Part shown: positions 9,246 to 18,691 of the stretch, piece by piece
Numbering within the stretch: position 1 is the stretch's first letter
Layout of the letters: every line of letters starts with the position of its first letter
Origin: Pusillimonas sp.
Lineage (GTDB): Bacteria > Pseudomonadota > Gammaproteobacteria > Burkholderiales > Burkholderiaceae_B
Reading direction: 5' to 3'
Assembly (NCBI RefSeq): GCF_029263785.1
Contig: NZ_JAJUFE010000019.1
Coordinates: forward strand, 1-38,751
DNA length: 38,751 nt
Position numbers and translations under genes: made by a program
The notes under the pieces: generated by a model
Told to the model about the DNA's origin: nothing
The model's input: the letters and a program-made list of their open reading frames with translations, nothing else
Database searches by the model: none

Positions 9246-9899
9246 TCAGGGGTTCCAGGCGATGAAATTGCGGTACAGGCGTAAACCGGCCTCGGCGCTT
9301 TTTTCGGGATGGAATTGCACTGCGAAAATGTTATCGCGAGCCACCGCACAGGTAAAGCTTACTCCGTAATGAGCCAGCCCGGCGGTTAATGCGGGGTCGT
9401 TAGGCTGTACGTAGTAACTATGTACAAAATAAAAATGCGTGTTGTCGGCAATGCCGTCCCACAGCGGATGCTGCTGCACATGCTTGACCCGGTTCCAGCC
9501 CATATGCGGAACCTTGAGCAGCTCGGTTTCGTTGGCATCGGCCGACGCCGAAGCATAGCCAGGACCCGAAAACCGCTTGACGCGCCCCTCGAAGATACCC
9601 AAGCAGGGGGTGTCGCCTTCTTCACTATGGGTGAACAACATTTGTTCACCCACGCATATGCCAAGCAATGGTTTGCTTTGTGCTGCACGCAGCACAGCGT
9701 CCCGTAATCCGGACTCGTTCAGGGTACGCATGCAGTCGGGCATGGCGCCCTGCCCTGGGAAGACCACTCGGGACGCGTTGTCAATCTGGCTGGCTTCGCG
9801 GCAGATACGCACATCCGCATCGGGCGCCGCCGCGCGCAAGGCGCGGGCTACCGAGTGGAAATTGCCCATGCCGTAGTCGACGATGGCGATAGTATTCAC
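9246..9899 (-). CDS. hisH: imidazole glycerol phosphate synthase glutaminase subunit HisH
   Basis: Class I glutamine amidotransferase that feeds ammonia to HisF. It has 217 aa. The N-terminus is [14 protein letters not shown], the oxyanion region is [10 protein letters not shown], the nucleophile is the Cys of [10 protein letters not shown], and the His-Glu pair is in [13 protein letters not shown]. The start codon is GTG at 9899 and no strong ribosome binding site precedes it, so coupling with upstream hisB (21 bp away) may matter. Confidence 0.95.
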   Translation of the reverse strand: MNTIAIVDYGMGNFHSVARALRAAAPDADVRICREASQIDNASRVVFPGQGAMPDCMRTLNESGLRDAVLRAAQSKPLLGICVGEQMLFTHSEEGDTPCLGIFEGRVKRFSGPGYASASADANETELLKVPHMGWNRVKHVQQHPLWDGIADNTHFYFVHSYYVQPNDPALTAGLAHYGVSFTCAVARDNIFAVQFHPEKSAEAGLRLYRNFIAWNP

Positions 9900-9920
9900 G
9901 ATGAACTGGCTGGTTTGGGG

Positions 9921-10508
9921 TTACAGAACGCCCTTGGTGGAGGGAACGGTGCCTTCGGCTCGCGGATCGACCTCGGTGGCTGCGCGAAGTGCGCGACCGA
10001 ACGCCTTGAAAACTGTCTCGCACTGGTGGTGTGCGTTTTCGCCCTTGAGGTTGTCGATATGCAACGTTACCAGCGCGTGATTGACGAAGCCCTGGAAGAA
10101 TTCGCGTGCCAGATCGACGTCGAAGCGGCCGATCATGGCGCGTGTAAAGGGCACGTTGTAGAACAGGCCCGGGCGACCCGAGAAATCGATGACGACGCGA
10201 GTAAGTGCTTCGTCCAGCGGTACGTATGAATGGCCATAACGTCGCAGGCCGGCTTTATTGCCTACAGCCTTGGCGAACGCCTGACCCAGGGCGATGCCTA
10301 CGTCTTCGACCGTGTGGTGATCGTCGATGTAAGTGTCTCCGTCGCAGTGGATGTCCAGATCGATCAGGCCGTGGCGGGCGATCTGGTCAAGCATGTGGTC
10401 GAGGAAAGGCACGCCGGTGTTGATGGTCTGGCGGCCCGTGCCGTCAATGTTGATGGCAACGCGAATTCGCGTCTCGTTGGTGTTGCGGGTGATTTCGGCA
10501 GTACGCAT
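9921..10508 (-). CDS. hisB: imidazoleglycerol-phosphate dehydratase
   Basis: Removes water from imidazole glycerol phosphate. It is the monofunctional 195-aa form with no HisN-type phosphatase domain. The two Mn-binding repeats are visible: [13 protein letters not shown] with DDHHTVED, and the second half [24 protein letters not shown] at 10508. In many betaproteobacteria hisC precedes it; here only 86 bp separate it from hisD. Confidence 0.97.
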   Translation of the reverse strand: MRTAEITRNTNETRIRVAINIDGTGRQTINTGVPFLDHMLDQIARHGLIDLDIHCDGDTYIDDHHTVEDVGIALGQAFAKAVGNKAGLRRYGHSYVPLDEALTRVVIDFSGRPGLFYNVPFTRAMIGRFDVDLAREFFQGFVNHALVTLHIDNLKGENAHHQCETVFKAFGRALRAATEVDPRAEGTVPSTKGVL

Positions 10509-10532
10509 GTTAAGGATTACGGTAGTCAGAAT

Positions 10533-10563
10533 GGGCGTCGGCGATAAGCGGTGCCGACGGCCC
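10533..10563. other. strong hairpin in the hisD-hisB gap where hisC is usually found
   Basis: A perfect 7-bp inverted repeat (CGTCGGC at 10536-10542, GCCGACG at 10553-10559) with a 10-base loop is lengthened by GGG/CCC pairing (10533-10535 with 10561-10563) across one bulged G. It lies between the hisD stop and the hisB start. No T-run follows, so it looks more like an RNA-processing, stability or attenuation element, or a deletion scar, than a simple terminator. Confidence 0.4.
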
Positions 10564-10594
10564 TGCGGTTCATGGGCGGCCAGTATCTGTTATA

Positions 10595-11896
10595 TCAGGA
10601 TTCCAGCCGGTATTGCGCGCTGCCGGCGTGTGCTTGCAGGCCCTCGCCGTGTGCCAGCGTCGCGGCGATGCGCCCCAGGGATTGGGCTCCCTGGCGAGAA
10701 ACTTGAATCAGGCTGCTGCGCTTTTGAAAGTCGTATACGCCAAGAGGGCTGGAAAACCGCGCCGTACGCGACGTGGGCAGCACGTGGTTGGGGCCGGCGC
10801 AGTAATCGCCGAGCGATTCTGAGCTGTAGCGACCCATGAAGATCGCGCCGGCGTGGCGAATTTTCTCAACCCACGTCTCGGGGTTTTCGGTGGAAATTTC
10901 AAGGTGCTCGGGGGCGATTTCGTTGGCGATCTCGCAGGCCTGGTCGAGGCTGTCGACGAGGATCAATGCGCCCCGGCCCGACAGGCTGGCGCGGATGATG
11001 TCAGCGCGCGGCATGGTGGGCAAAAGCCGGTCTATGGAGGCTTCGACCTCGTCAAGATATGCCGCATCGGGGCAAAGCAAGATAGCCTGCGCCAGCTCGT
11101 CGTGCTCGGCCTGCGAGAAAAGATCCATGGCGATCCAGTCGGCAGGCGTGGAGCCGTCGGCAATGATGAGGATTTCGCTTGGCCCGGCGATCATGTCGAT
11201 GCCAACGGTGCCGAATACCCGACGCTTGGCTGCAGCAACATAAGCGTTACCGGGACCTACGATTTTGTCGACCGGCCGGATAGTATCTGTGCCGTAGGCG
11301 AGAGCTCCGACAGCCTGGGCGCCACCAATGGCCCATGCGCGGTCTACACCTGCAATGGCAGCGGCCGCCAGCACGATCGGATTGCGTACGCCATCGGGGG
11401 TGGGCGTTACCATGACGACTTCGGGTACACCGGCCACTTTGGCGGGAATGGCGTTCATCAGCACGGACGAGGGGTACGCCGCCTTGCCGCCCGGTACGTA
11501 CAGGCCGACTCGATCTAACGGTGTAACCTTCTGGCCCAGACGGGTACCATCCGGCTCGGTATAAGACCAGCCTTCTGCCTTTTGACGCTCGTGGTAGCTG
11601 CGTACACGACGCGCCGCCTCTTCGAGAGCGGCGCGCTGGTCTTGAGGCAGGGCATTGAGGGCCGCTTCCCATTCGCTACGCGGGATTTCCAGCGCTTGCA
11701 CCGAGGCTGCGTCGACGCGGTCGAACCGGCGCGTGTAATCGAGCAGGGCTTCGTCGCCACGATGGCGCACGTCCTTGAGTACATCGGCGACGACATGCTC
11801 AATGCTGTCATCCTGCTCGGCATCGAAGGCCAGCAGGGTGCGCAGGGACGTGGAGAAATCGGGGTCTTGCGAACGAAGGCGGGTGATCAGCGACAT
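10595..11896 (-). CDS. hisD: histidinol dehydrogenase
   Basis: Zn-dependent enzyme for the last two oxidations, histidinol to histidine, with two NAD+. The 433 aa are full length. Recognised segments are [29 protein letters not shown], the signature [13 protein letters not shown], the Zn/His region [13 protein letters not shown], and [13 protein letters not shown] near the C-terminus. The ATG at 11896 has no clear ribosome binding site and follows an unusually AT-rich 99-bp gap after hisG. Confidence 0.97.
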   Translation of the reverse strand: MSLITRLRSQDPDFSTSLRTLLAFDAEQDDSIEHVVADVLKDVRHRGDEALLDYTRRFDRVDAASVQALEIPRSEWEAALNALPQDQRAALEEAARRVRSYHERQKAEGWSYTEPDGTRLGQKVTPLDRVGLYVPGGKAAYPSSVLMNAIPAKVAGVPEVVMVTPTPDGVRNPIVLAAAAIAGVDRAWAIGGAQAVGALAYGTDTIRPVDKIVGPGNAYVAAAKRRVFGTVGIDMIAGPSEILIIADGSTPADWIAMDLFSQAEHDELAQAILLCPDAAYLDEVEASIDRLLPTMPRADIIRASLSGRGALILVDSLDQACEIANEIAPEHLEISTENPETWVEKIRHAGAIFMGRYSSESLGDYCAGPNHVLPTSRTARFSSPLGVYDFQKRSSLIQVSRQGAQSLGRIAATLAHGEGLQAHAGSAQYRLES

Positions 11897-11995
11897 GAAA
11901 GAGACAAAAATAAATCTTTTAAATCAAGAGTATATATTAAGTCAGGGCAGCGGCCCGGTTTCGGGGCAGACTGGGTGAGGCGGTTCAAGCCAGGG

Positions 11996-12667
11996 TCAGG
12001 CTCCAGATGCTTGGGCAAATGCGTCGATAAGCGGTTGCAGATGCTTCGCACGAGTCTTGAGGGAGGCCTGATTGACGATCAGCCGTGACGATATCTCGAC
12101 GATGTCCTCGACCGCCACCAGATGGTTGGCCTTGAGGGTGTTGCCGGTGGAGACGAGGTCGACGATGGCATCGGCCAGACCCACCAGAGGAGCAAGCTCC
12201 ATCGAGCCGTACAGCTTGATCAGATCAATGTAGACGCCCTTGCGCGCAAAGTGCTCACGAGCTGCACGCACATACTTGGTGGCGACGCGAAGGCGGGAGC
12301 CCTGCGCCACGGCAGCCTCGTAGTCGAAGCCTTCGCGTACGGCGACGCACATGCGGCAACGCGCAATATTGAGATCGATGGGCTGGTAAAGCCCACCGCT
12401 GTTACCGGCGGCGTGCTCAAAGAGTACGTCTTTGCCTGCAATACCGAAGTCGGCGGCGCCATATTGCACATAAGTGGGCACATCAGACGCACGCACGATG
12501 ATCAGTTGCAGCCCAGGGTCGCTGGTGGGAAGAATGAGTTTGCGCGAGGATTCGGGATTTTCGCTGACCTGTATGCCGGCAGCCGCCAGCAGGGGCAGGG
12601 TTTCGTCAAAAATGCGCCCCTTGGAGAGGGCCAGGGTCAGTGGTTTGTCCAGGGCAGCAGGGCTCAT
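11996..12667 (-). CDS. hisG: ATP phosphoribosyltransferase, short form
   Basis: First and committed step of histidine synthesis: joins ATP and PRPP. At 223 aa it is the short form without the C-terminal histidine-binding domain. Short HisG enzymes need the HisZ partner for activity and feedback control; hisZ is not in this window. Visible parts are [44 protein letters not shown], and the PRPP-site loop [12 protein letters not shown]. The start ATG overlaps the murA stop by four bases, tying his expression to the cell-wall gene upstream. Confidence 0.96.
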   Translation of the reverse strand: MSPAALDKPLTLALSKGRIFDETLPLLAAAGIQVSENPESSRKLILPTSDPGLQLIIVRASDVPTYVQYGAADFGIAGKDVLFEHAAGNSGGLYQPIDLNIARCRMCVAVREGFDYEAAVAQGSRLRVATKYVRAAREHFARKGVYIDLIKLYGSMELAPLVGLADAIVDLVSTGNTLKANHLVAVEDIVEISSRLIVNQASLKTRAKHLQPLIDAFAQASGA

Positions 12668-13926
12668 TGGGCCTCCGTAATGCGAACAATGTCTGCGCCC
12701 ACCTGACGCAGTTTGTCTTCCATGCGTTCGTAACCGCGATCAAGGTGATAGATACGCTCGACGGTGGTGGTACCTTCTGCCGCGAGGCCGGCAATCACCA
12801 AGCTGGCCGATGCGCGCAAATCTGTCGCCATGACGGTCGCACCTGACAGGCCCTTGATGCCGGTAACGACCGCGGTGGGACCGTCGATATCGATGATGGC
12901 ACCCATTCGGCGCAGTTCCTGAACGTGCATGTAGCGGTTTTCGAAGATGTTCTCGACAATGACGGCCGTGCCTTCGGCAATGGTATTCATGGCCATGAGC
13001 TGAGCCTGCATGTCGGTGGGAAACGCCGGGTATTCGTAAGTACGAAAACCCACGGCGCTTGGGCGACGGTTCATGGAACCGCGGACCCAGTCCGGCCCGG
13101 TTTCAATGCTGACGCCCGCCTCAACAAGTTTATCGAGCACGGCACCCATGGTTTCCGGGGCAGCCTGCCGAAGCATGATGTCACCCCCGGTGGCACCCAC
13201 TGCACACAGGAAGGTTCCGGCCTCAATGCGGTCGGCGACGATACTGTGCGAGGCCCCGTGGAGCCGGTCTACGCCTTCAATGGTGATGCGGTCGGTGCCG
13301 TGGCCTTCGATGCGCGCACCCATCTTGATGAGGAGTTCTGCCAGATCGGTGATCTCGGGCTCGCGTGCCGCGTTCTCGAGAACGGTTCGACCTTCGGCCA
13401 ACACCGCTGCCATCATCAGGTTTTCGGTTCCGGTCACGGTAACCATGTCAGTACGTATGCGCGCGCCCTTCAGGCGCTTGGCACGTGCGACCACATAGCC
13501 GTGTTCGATGTGGATCTCTGCACCCAGTGCGGCAAGGCCCTTGATGTGCTGGTCGACGGGGCGCTGCCCAATGGCGCAGCCGCCCGGCAGGCTGACCCGG
13601 GCTTCTCCGAAGCGCGCCAGCAAGGGGCCCAGTACGAGTATGGATGCCCTCATGGTCTTGACCAGCTCGTATGGGGCTTCAAGGCTACCGATTTGCGAGG
13701 CATTGAGGGTGACCGTAGCCGGTTCCGGCTTGTGCGAGCGCACACCCAGCTGTTCGAGCAGGGTCAGGGTAGTGCTGATGTCTTTGAGCGCCGGTACATT
13801 ATGAAGCGTGATGTCATCACTGCTAAGGAGCGCTGCGCACAAAATGGGCAAGGCGGCGTTTTTTGCGCCGGAGACGGTAATTTCGCCGTTCAGGCGGTTA
13901 CCGCCCGTGATGGACAGTTTATCCAT
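12664..13926 (-). CDS. murA: UDP-N-acetylglucosamine 1-carboxyvinyltransferase
   Basis: First committed step of peptidoglycan synthesis: transfers enolpyruvate from PEP to UDP-GlcNAc. It has 420 aa, family length. The N-terminus is [21 protein letters not shown], and the catalytic cysteine is in [13 protein letters not shown]. That Cys is retained, so the enzyme should be fosfomycin-sensitive by family rule. Further motifs are [10 protein letters not shown] and the C-terminal [13 protein letters not shown]. It overlaps the upstream BolA gene by eight bases and hisG by four. Confidence 0.97.
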   Translation of the reverse strand: MDKLSITGGNRLNGEITVSGAKNAALPILCAALLSSDDITLHNVPALKDISTTLTLLEQLGVRSHKPEPATVTLNASQIGSLEAPYELVKTMRASILVLGPLLARFGEARVSLPGGCAIGQRPVDQHIKGLAALGAEIHIEHGYVVARAKRLKGARIRTDMVTVTGTENLMMAAVLAEGRTVLENAAREPEITDLAELLIKMGARIEGHGTDRITIEGVDRLHGASHSIVADRIEAGTFLCAVGATGGDIMLRQAAPETMGAVLDKLVEAGVSIETGPDWVRGSMNRRPSAVGFRTYEYPAFPTDMQAQLMAMNTIAEGTAVIVENIFENRYMHVQELRRMGAIIDIDGPTAVVTGIKGLSGATVMATDLRASASLVIAGLAAEGTTTVERIYHLDRGYERMEDKLRQVGADIVRITEAQ

Positions 13927-14167
13927 TCGGGTTCGCTTTATATTCTTCGGGCGTGAGTGTACGCATCGACAGTGCGTGGATCTCGTCTTTCATGCGTTCG
14001 CCCAGCGACGCATACACCAGTTGGTGGCGCGCGATTCTACGCTTTCCCTCGAAAGCAGGGCTGACAATAAGCGCTTCGAAATGAGAGCCGTCGCCGACCA
14101 CTTCGATGTGTTCACAGGGAAGGTTGTCAGCGATGTATTGACGCACTTGCTCGGGTGTAGGCAGCAT
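13919..14167 (-). CDS. BolA-family protein, IbaG/YrbA-like
   Basis: Small BolA-like protein, about 82 aa, of the type encoded beside murA (IbaG/YrbA in E. coli), which pairs with monothiol glutaredoxins in iron-sulfur handling and affects envelope homeostasis. The reading frame is open to 14230, but the ATG at 14167 gives the family N-terminus ([14 protein letters not shown]) and lies just after the permease stop. The core shows [20 protein letters not shown], with the BolA-type His in [16 protein letters not shown]. Its stop overlaps the murA start by eight bases. Confidence 0.9.
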   Translation of the reverse strand: MLPTPEQVRQYIADNLPCEHIEVVGDGSHFEALIVSPAFEGKRRIARHQLVYASLGERMKDEIHALSMRTLTPEEYKANPNG

Positions 14168-14178
14168 GGTTTGAGTTC

Positions 14179-14970
14179 CTAATTCCGCAGTTTGTAGCCA
14201 GAGGCCAATAGTCGTAGTGTGCAAAAGCACAGTACGGCGAATACGCCCGCGACGACCGCCAGACTACGCCAGGGCGAGACATCGGAAATAGAGAAAAATC
14301 CGTAACGGAAGCCGTCGATGGTGTAGAAGATTGGGTTCCAGTGCGAGACCTTTTGCCAGAAGGGCGGCAGGCTGTGGATAGAATAAAACACGCCTGACAG
14401 GAAAGTGGCCGGAAGAATCAGGAAGTTCTGGAATGCAGCCAGCTGGTCGAATTTTTCGGACCATAAGCCCGCGATAATGCCCAGCGCCCCGAGAATGCCG
14501 CAAGCCAGAATGGCAAACGTCAGGACCCACAACAGATTTTGGGGTGGTAGCGGGGTAAAGAACAGGGCGACGACCCAGATCGCGAAACCTACTGCCAGCC
14601 CACGCGCAATGGCCGCCAGCAAATACGCGCCGAAAATCTGGCGGTGCGAAAGCGGGGGAAGCAAAACGAAAACCAGGTTGCCCGTGATCCGGCTTTGTAT
14701 CAACGATGAGGACGGATTCGCAAACGAGTTCTGCAACATGCTCATCATCATCAGGCCCGGAATCAGAAACGAGGTATACGGCAATGTTCCGTACACCTGC
14801 ACCCTGCCTTCGAGCACATGGGCAAAAACCAGCAAATACAGCAACGCCGTCAGTACCGGCGCGGCAATAGTCTGAAAGCCGACTTTCCAGAAGCGCAGCA
14901 GCTCTTTGCGCAACAGGGTCGGGAAGCCGGACCCCAATCCGCTTTGCGGCTGTGTAATGGGCGCCTTCAT
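14179..14970 (-). CDS. ABC-2 type transporter permease (YadH-like)
   Basis: Membrane subunit of an ABC exporter of the YadH/NodJ type; the substrate is not known. ATG at 14970 overlaps the ATPase stop by four bases and gives 263 aa. An in-frame extension to 15114 lies over the ATPase gene and is not used. About six hydrophobic segments are visible. The ABC-2 signature region is GVFYSIHSLPPFWQKVSHWNPIFYTIDGFRYGFF near the C-terminus (shown in pieces: SLPPFWQ, NPIFYTIDGFRYG). Between the mla genes and murA it may serve envelope export, but this is context only. Confidence 0.92.
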   Translation of the reverse strand: MKAPITQPQSGLGSGFPTLLRKELLRFWKVGFQTIAAPVLTALLYLLVFAHVLEGRVQVYGTLPYTSFLIPGLMMMSMLQNSFANPSSSLIQSRITGNLVFVLLPPLSHRQIFGAYLLAAIARGLAVGFAIWVVALFFTPLPPQNLLWVLTFAILACGILGALGIIAGLWSEKFDQLAAFQNFLILPATFLSGVFYSIHSLPPFWQKVSHWNPIFYTIDGFRYGFFSISDVSPWRSLAVVAGVFAVLCFCTLRLLASGYKLRN

Positions 14971-15761
14971 GCCAGGATCTCCAGAGAGCTGTCGCCATGC
15001 ATGATACGTACAAACGCATCTTCGAGGTCGGTGCCACCGACGCGTGCAAGCAGTGACTGTGTGGTGTCCAGTGCCACGATGCGTCCGCTCTTGAGCATGG
15101 CGATGCGTCCGCACAGCGCCTCGGCCTCTTCAAGATAGTGCGTGGTCAGCAATATCGTGTGCCCTTCCTTGTTCAGGCGCGAGATGAACTCCCACAAGGT
15201 GCGGCGCAAATCGACGTCGACCCCGGCAGTGGGTTCGTCGAGGATGATGACCGGAGGACGATGCACCAGCGCTTGCGCGACCAGCACACGACGTTTCATG
15301 CCACCGGACAGGGCGCGCATGTTGGTATCGGCCTTGTCTGACAGGCCCAGGTTAAGCAGGATCTCGTCGATCCAGTCGTCATTCTTGCGCAGCCCGAAAT
15401 ATCCGGACTGCAGGCGCAATGTCTCGCGAACCGTGAAAAACGGGTCGTAAACGAGTTCTTGCGGCACCACACCCAAAGACCGGCGCGCCTGCTTGTATTC
15501 GGTGACGACGTCGTATCCGCAGACACTGGCCGTTCCGGAGGTGGCGCGTGCCAGTCCCGCCAGGATGGAAATCATGGTGGTCTTGCCGGCACCGTTCGGT
15601 CCGAGCAGGCCGAAGAACTCACCTGGCTCGACCGACAGACTGACGTCGTTCAGCGCCTGAAAGCCTTGTCGCTTCGGGGTTGATGCCGAGAACAATTTCG
15701 TGAGCCCCCCCGATTGCGGAGGATAGATCTTGGATACGTTTTGTAGTTTAAGCGCGGACAT
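14967..15761 (-). CDS. ABC transporter ATP-binding protein (YadG-like)
   Basis: ATPase partner of the ABC-2 permease encoded next. It has 264 aa. Walker A is GPNGAGKTT, the Q-loop is VVPQELVYDPFFTVRE, the signature is LSGGMKRR, Walker B is VIILDEPTAGVD, and the switch His is in LLTTHYLEE. A short insertion near residues 16-34 (PPQSGGLTKLFSASTPKRQ) precedes the nucleotide-binding core. It is 81 bp after mlaC, in the place where mlaB is often found in related genomes. Confidence 0.94.
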   Translation of the reverse strand: MSALKLQNVSKIYPPQSGGLTKLFSASTPKRQGFQALNDVSLSVEPGEFFGLLGPNGAGKTTMISILAGLARATSGTASVCGYDVVTEYKQARRSLGVVPQELVYDPFFTVRETLRLQSGYFGLRKNDDWIDEILLNLGLSDKADTNMRALSGGMKRRVLVAQALVHRPPVIILDEPTAGVDVDLRRTLWEFISRLNKEGHTILLTTHYLEEAEALCGRIAMLKSGRIVALDTTQSLLARVGGTDLEDAFVRIMHGDSSLEILA

Positions 15762-15842
15762 AATGAAAAAGCCTGGCTCGTGGTTGAGCCAAGCTCTCTA
15801 TTATATAGATCGACGGCCGCTCCCCGGGCTTCAGGCCAATAT

Positions 15843-16490
15843 CTATTGATTTTGGCGGTTGAGAGCGTCGATCAGCCCGTCGATACCGTTCTGGTTGATC
15901 TGTTGGGCGAACTGATTGCGATAGTTTTGAATCAACCAGATGCCTTCGACGTTGAGGTCGTAGATTTTCCAGCCCTCGGACGTCTTTTCGAGACGATAAT
16001 CCACGCCCACTGCCGGGCCGTTGCGCTGTGACAGGCTTGAGCGCACCACGACATCATCGGCGTTTGCATCGCCGCGGAATGGCAGGATCTGCAGCGAAGA
16101 GACTTCGTCGACCTTGGACAGGGCTCCGCTGTAGGTGCGGATGAGTGTTCCCTTGAATGCTTCGACCAGTGCCTTTTGCTGCTGGGGGGTCGCCTGGCGC
16201 CAATACCGGCCGGCGGCAAGACGTGTGGTTTTCTCCAGGTTTACGTACGGAAGCACGTACTCATCAACCAGTTGGTTGATGCGGTTCAGGTCACCCTTCT
16301 GGGCGGCCGGTTCGTTGCGAAGTACCTCGAGCGCATTATTGCCAACGGTTTCGACGAAGTCGTTCGGCGCGGCATGGGGATCGACCTGCTTGGTCGCGCT
16401 AGCCGGCAGCGAAAAAACCGTCAACAGCAGTAAGACAAAACCAAGTTGAAGTAGCTGGGTGAAACGAAATCGTGATGCTGAAAAATTCAT
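15843..16490 (-). CDS. mlaC: phospholipid-shuttling periplasmic protein MlaC
   Basis: Periplasmic carrier that moves phospholipids between the outer-membrane MlaA complex and the inner-membrane MlaFEDB complex, helping keep outer-membrane asymmetry. It has 215 aa. A signal peptide runs to about residue 32 (LLQLGFVLLLLTVFSLPASA). The family core is NRINQLVDEYVLPYVNLEK, LAAGRYWRQATPQQQ, FKGTLIRTYSGAL, and YDLNVEGIWLIQNYRNQF at the C-terminus. It is 12 bp after mlaA. Confidence 0.95.
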   Translation of the reverse strand: MNFSASRFRFTQLLQLGFVLLLLTVFSLPASATKQVDPHAAPNDFVETVGNNALEVLRNEPAAQKGDLNRINQLVDEYVLPYVNLEKTTRLAAGRYWRQATPQQQKALVEAFKGTLIRTYSGALSKVDEVSSLQILPFRGDANADDVVVRSSLSQRNGPAVGVDYRLEKTSEGWKIYDLNVEGIWLIQNYRNQFAQQINQNGIDGLIDALNRQNQ

Positions 16491-16502
16491 AAATGTCCCA
16501 GG

Positions 16503-17366
16503 TTATTGCGCCGCAGGAGCAGTACCCGTAGCGGGGGCAGGTGCCGCCGTGGCGTCATCGTCTTCATCGTCCGAGTAATCGGGCAAATTGTCGTCGGAGT
16601 AATATGGCAGTGAGCCATACGGGGCGCCGGGAGCCACATGCTGGCCTTCTACCAAGGCCTTGCGCCGCTGGATGTAAGCGTCGCGAATGAAGCTGTATCG
16701 ATCAAGCGCGATCCGGTCTACGAGATCGTCGGCATCCAGCAGTCGTTCACGCAAATCGATTGCGGCGACTGCGAGAATCGTGTTGCGCAATGGCACGTTG
16801 TCGATTGCCATGATACCTGTATAGCTTGAGGCGCCAGCGAGGGTCATGGCACCAATTCCAGCGCCGTCCCGTACGTTGCTGGAACCCAGGAAGGGCAGAA
16901 CAACGTAAGGACCAGGCTTGAAGCCCCAGACTCCCAGGGTAACACCGAAGTCGTTCGGGATACGCTTGACGCCGTTCTTGGAGGCTACGTCGATACAGCC
17001 ACCCAGGCCCATGGTGGTATTGAAAAGCACCCGCCCGAGCATGTTGACGCCGTCGTGACCACGTCCCTGCAGGAAGCTGTTGACCGAGGCCCAGAGGTCG
17101 GCCATGTTGGCGAAAATATTATGAATACAGGTTCGCGCCGGTTCGGGAGTCAGGTCGCGGTAGCCTCTTGCGATCGGTTTGAACAAAGCCTTGTCCACCG
17201 CTTCATTGAACTGGAACATGCTGCGGTTGTAGCTTTCCCAAGGGTCTTCGGGTGTTGGATTGGGCACGCTGGCACATCCTGCCGCGACACCCGCCAGGGC
17301 CAGCGTTGCGGCCAACCGGCCCAACCGCGTAGTGGTTTGAGTATGGATCGCTTCGTTATTGTTCAT
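16503..17366 (-). CDS. mlaA: outer-membrane lipoprotein MlaA (VacJ)
   Basis: Outer-membrane lipoprotein that removes misplaced phospholipid from the outer leaflet and hands it to MlaC. It has 287 aa. The lipobox AGVAAGC puts the lipidated Cys at about residue 31. The core shows DPWESYNRSMFQFNEAVDKAL, a GLGGCIDVASKNG segment, DFGVTLGVWGFKPGPYVVLPF and GASSYTGIMAIDNVPLR. The C-terminal tail is unusual: tyrosine/serine/aspartate-rich acidic (YYSDDNLPDYSDDEDDD), then Ala/Pro-rich. Unlike E. coli, mlaA sits inside the mla operon, the normal betaproteobacterial layout. Confidence 0.95.
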   Translation of the reverse strand: MNNNEAIHTQTTTRLGRLAATLALAGVAAGCASVPNPTPEDPWESYNRSMFQFNEAVDKALFKPIARGYRDLTPEPARTCIHNIFANMADLWASVNSFLQGRGHDGVNMLGRVLFNTTMGLGGCIDVASKNGVKRIPNDFGVTLGVWGFKPGPYVVLPFLGSSNVRDGAGIGAMTLAGASSYTGIMAIDNVPLRNTILAVAAIDLRERLLDADDLVDRIALDRYSFIRDAYIQRRKALVEGQHVAPGAPYGSLPYYSDDNLPDYSDDEDDDATAAPAPATGTAPAAQ

Positions 17367-17404
17367 GAAAGTTCAAGGCTTGTTGTCAGTGAGGTGTCGC
17401 CGCG

Positions 17405-17890
17405 TCAGGGTTGAGCCGCGGGTGTTGCGGAGCCTTCTTTATCGGCCGAGCTGTATAAAAACTTGCTGATCAGCTCTTCAAGCACTACGGCACTCTGTGT
17501 GTATTGTATGCGTCCGCCCTGTGCAAGCATTTTATCGTCGCCGCCAGGGGTCAGTCCGATATATTGTTCGCCCAGCAGTCCCGAGGTCAGGATGGACGCG
17601 GACGAGTCGGCGGGAAACTCAAAGTGCTCGTCCAGGTCGAGGGTGACCAGGGCCTGATACATCTGATTATCGAACTGTATGCCACTGACCCGCCCCACGA
17701 CTACACCGCTGCTCTTGACCGGTGCACGAACCTTCAGACCGCCGAGGTTGTCGAAATACGCTTGCACCTGGTAGCTGCGGCTGAATGAGAACGAACTGAG
17801 ATTGCCGGCCCGAAGAGCCAGGAACACCAGGGCGATGATGCCCAACAGTACGAACAGGCCGACCCAGAAATCGGTTTTTTCACGCGTCAT
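17405..17890 (-). CDS. mlaD: MlaD, MCE-domain subunit of the lipid-asymmetry ABC transporter
   Basis: Inner-membrane-anchored MCE protein that forms a hexameric ring on MlaE and contacts MlaC. It has 161 aa. A single N-terminal hydrophobic span (FWVGLFVLLGIIALVFLAL) is followed by the MCE domain, with YQVQAYFDNLGGLKVRAPVKSSG and the hydrophobic pore-loop region GLLGEQYIGLTPGG. The tail is short. It lies 15 bp after mlaE and 38 bp before mlaA. Confidence 0.96.
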   Translation of the reverse strand: MTREKTDFWVGLFVLLGIIALVFLALRAGNLSSFSFSRSYQVQAYFDNLGGLKVRAPVKSSGVVVGRVSGIQFDNQMYQALVTLDLDEHFEFPADSSASILTSGLLGEQYIGLTPGGDDKMLAQGGRIQYTQSAVVLEELISKFLYSSADKEGSATPAAQP

Positions 17891-17905
17891 GATGGTTGTT
17901 CCGAG

Positions 17906-18691
17906 TTAATTGCTGAACATGAGAGCGGTTAGCAGGAAGTCCAGGCCCAGTACGACCAGCGCACCGCTGACTACGGTGCGAGTGGTGGCCTTGGCAACTC
18001 CTTCAGGCGTGGCGCGGGCATTCCAGCCTTCGTAAAGCGCGATGAGCGTGACGGCGATGCCAAATATCAAGCTCTTGATAACGCCGTTGGCTACGTCCTT
18101 GAATACGTCCACGCCGCTTTGCATTTGCGACCAAAAGGCGCCGGGATCAATTCCAATAAGCAGTACACCTACGACCCAGCCGCCGATAATGCCTACCATG
18201 GAGAAGACGGCCGCCAAGATGGGCATGGCAATGACGCCGCCCCAGAACCTTGGCACCAGGACCCGGCGTACGGGGTCGACCGCCATGACTTCCATGGCAG
18301 AAAGCTGCTCGCCGGCTTTCATGAGGCCGATTTCGGCAGTAAGCGATGTGCCTGCACGTCCAGCGAACAGCAGCGCTGTGACGACGGGCCCCAGCTCGCG
18401 GGTCAGGGACAAGGCCACGAGCAAGCCCAATGCCTCTTCAGATCCGTAGCGGTTAAGGGTGTAATAACCTTGCAGGCCTAGTACAAAGCCGACAAAGAGG
18501 CCGGAAACCGCAATAATGATCAGCGAGTAGTTCCCAATGAAGTGCACTTGCTGCGACACAAGGCCGGGGCGTCGAATGGCGGCGCCACTGCGCGCCAGGA
18601 TCAGCCATAGCAGGCGCGCGAAGGCACCTAGACCGAAGATGAAATTGACGACCCAGGCACCGATTGCCCGAATTGCATTAACGGGGTTCAT
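17906..18691 (-). CDS. mlaE: MlaE, permease subunit of the lipid-asymmetry ABC transporter
   Basis: Membrane permease of the Mla phospholipid transporter. The frame is open to a GTG at 18718, but the ATG at 18691 overlaps the mlaF stop by exactly four bases and is preferred, giving 261 aa. It has about five to six hydrophobic helices and the family signature LTRELGPVVTALLFAGRAGTSLTAEIG (key parts ELGPVVTAL and GRAGTSL), then EQLSAMEVMAVDPVRRVLVPRF. It is the second gene of mlaFEDAC. Confidence 0.95.
   Translation of the reverse strand: MNPVNAIRAIGAWVVNFIFGLGAFARLLWLILARSGAAIRRPGLVSQQVHFIGNYSLIIIAVSGLFVGFVLGLQGYYTLNRYGSEEALGLLVALSLTRELGPVVTALLFAGRAGTSLTAEIGLMKAGEQLSAMEVMAVDPVRRVLVPRFWGGVIAMPILAAVFSMVGIIGGWVVGVLLIGIDPGAFWSQMQSGVDVFKDVANGVIKSLIFGIAVTLIALYEGWNARATPEGVAKATTRTVVSGALVVLGLDFLLTALMFSN

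Noticed and set aside
12925-13956. Plus-strand open frame of 343 codons
   Set aside because: Antisense to murA; shadow frame.
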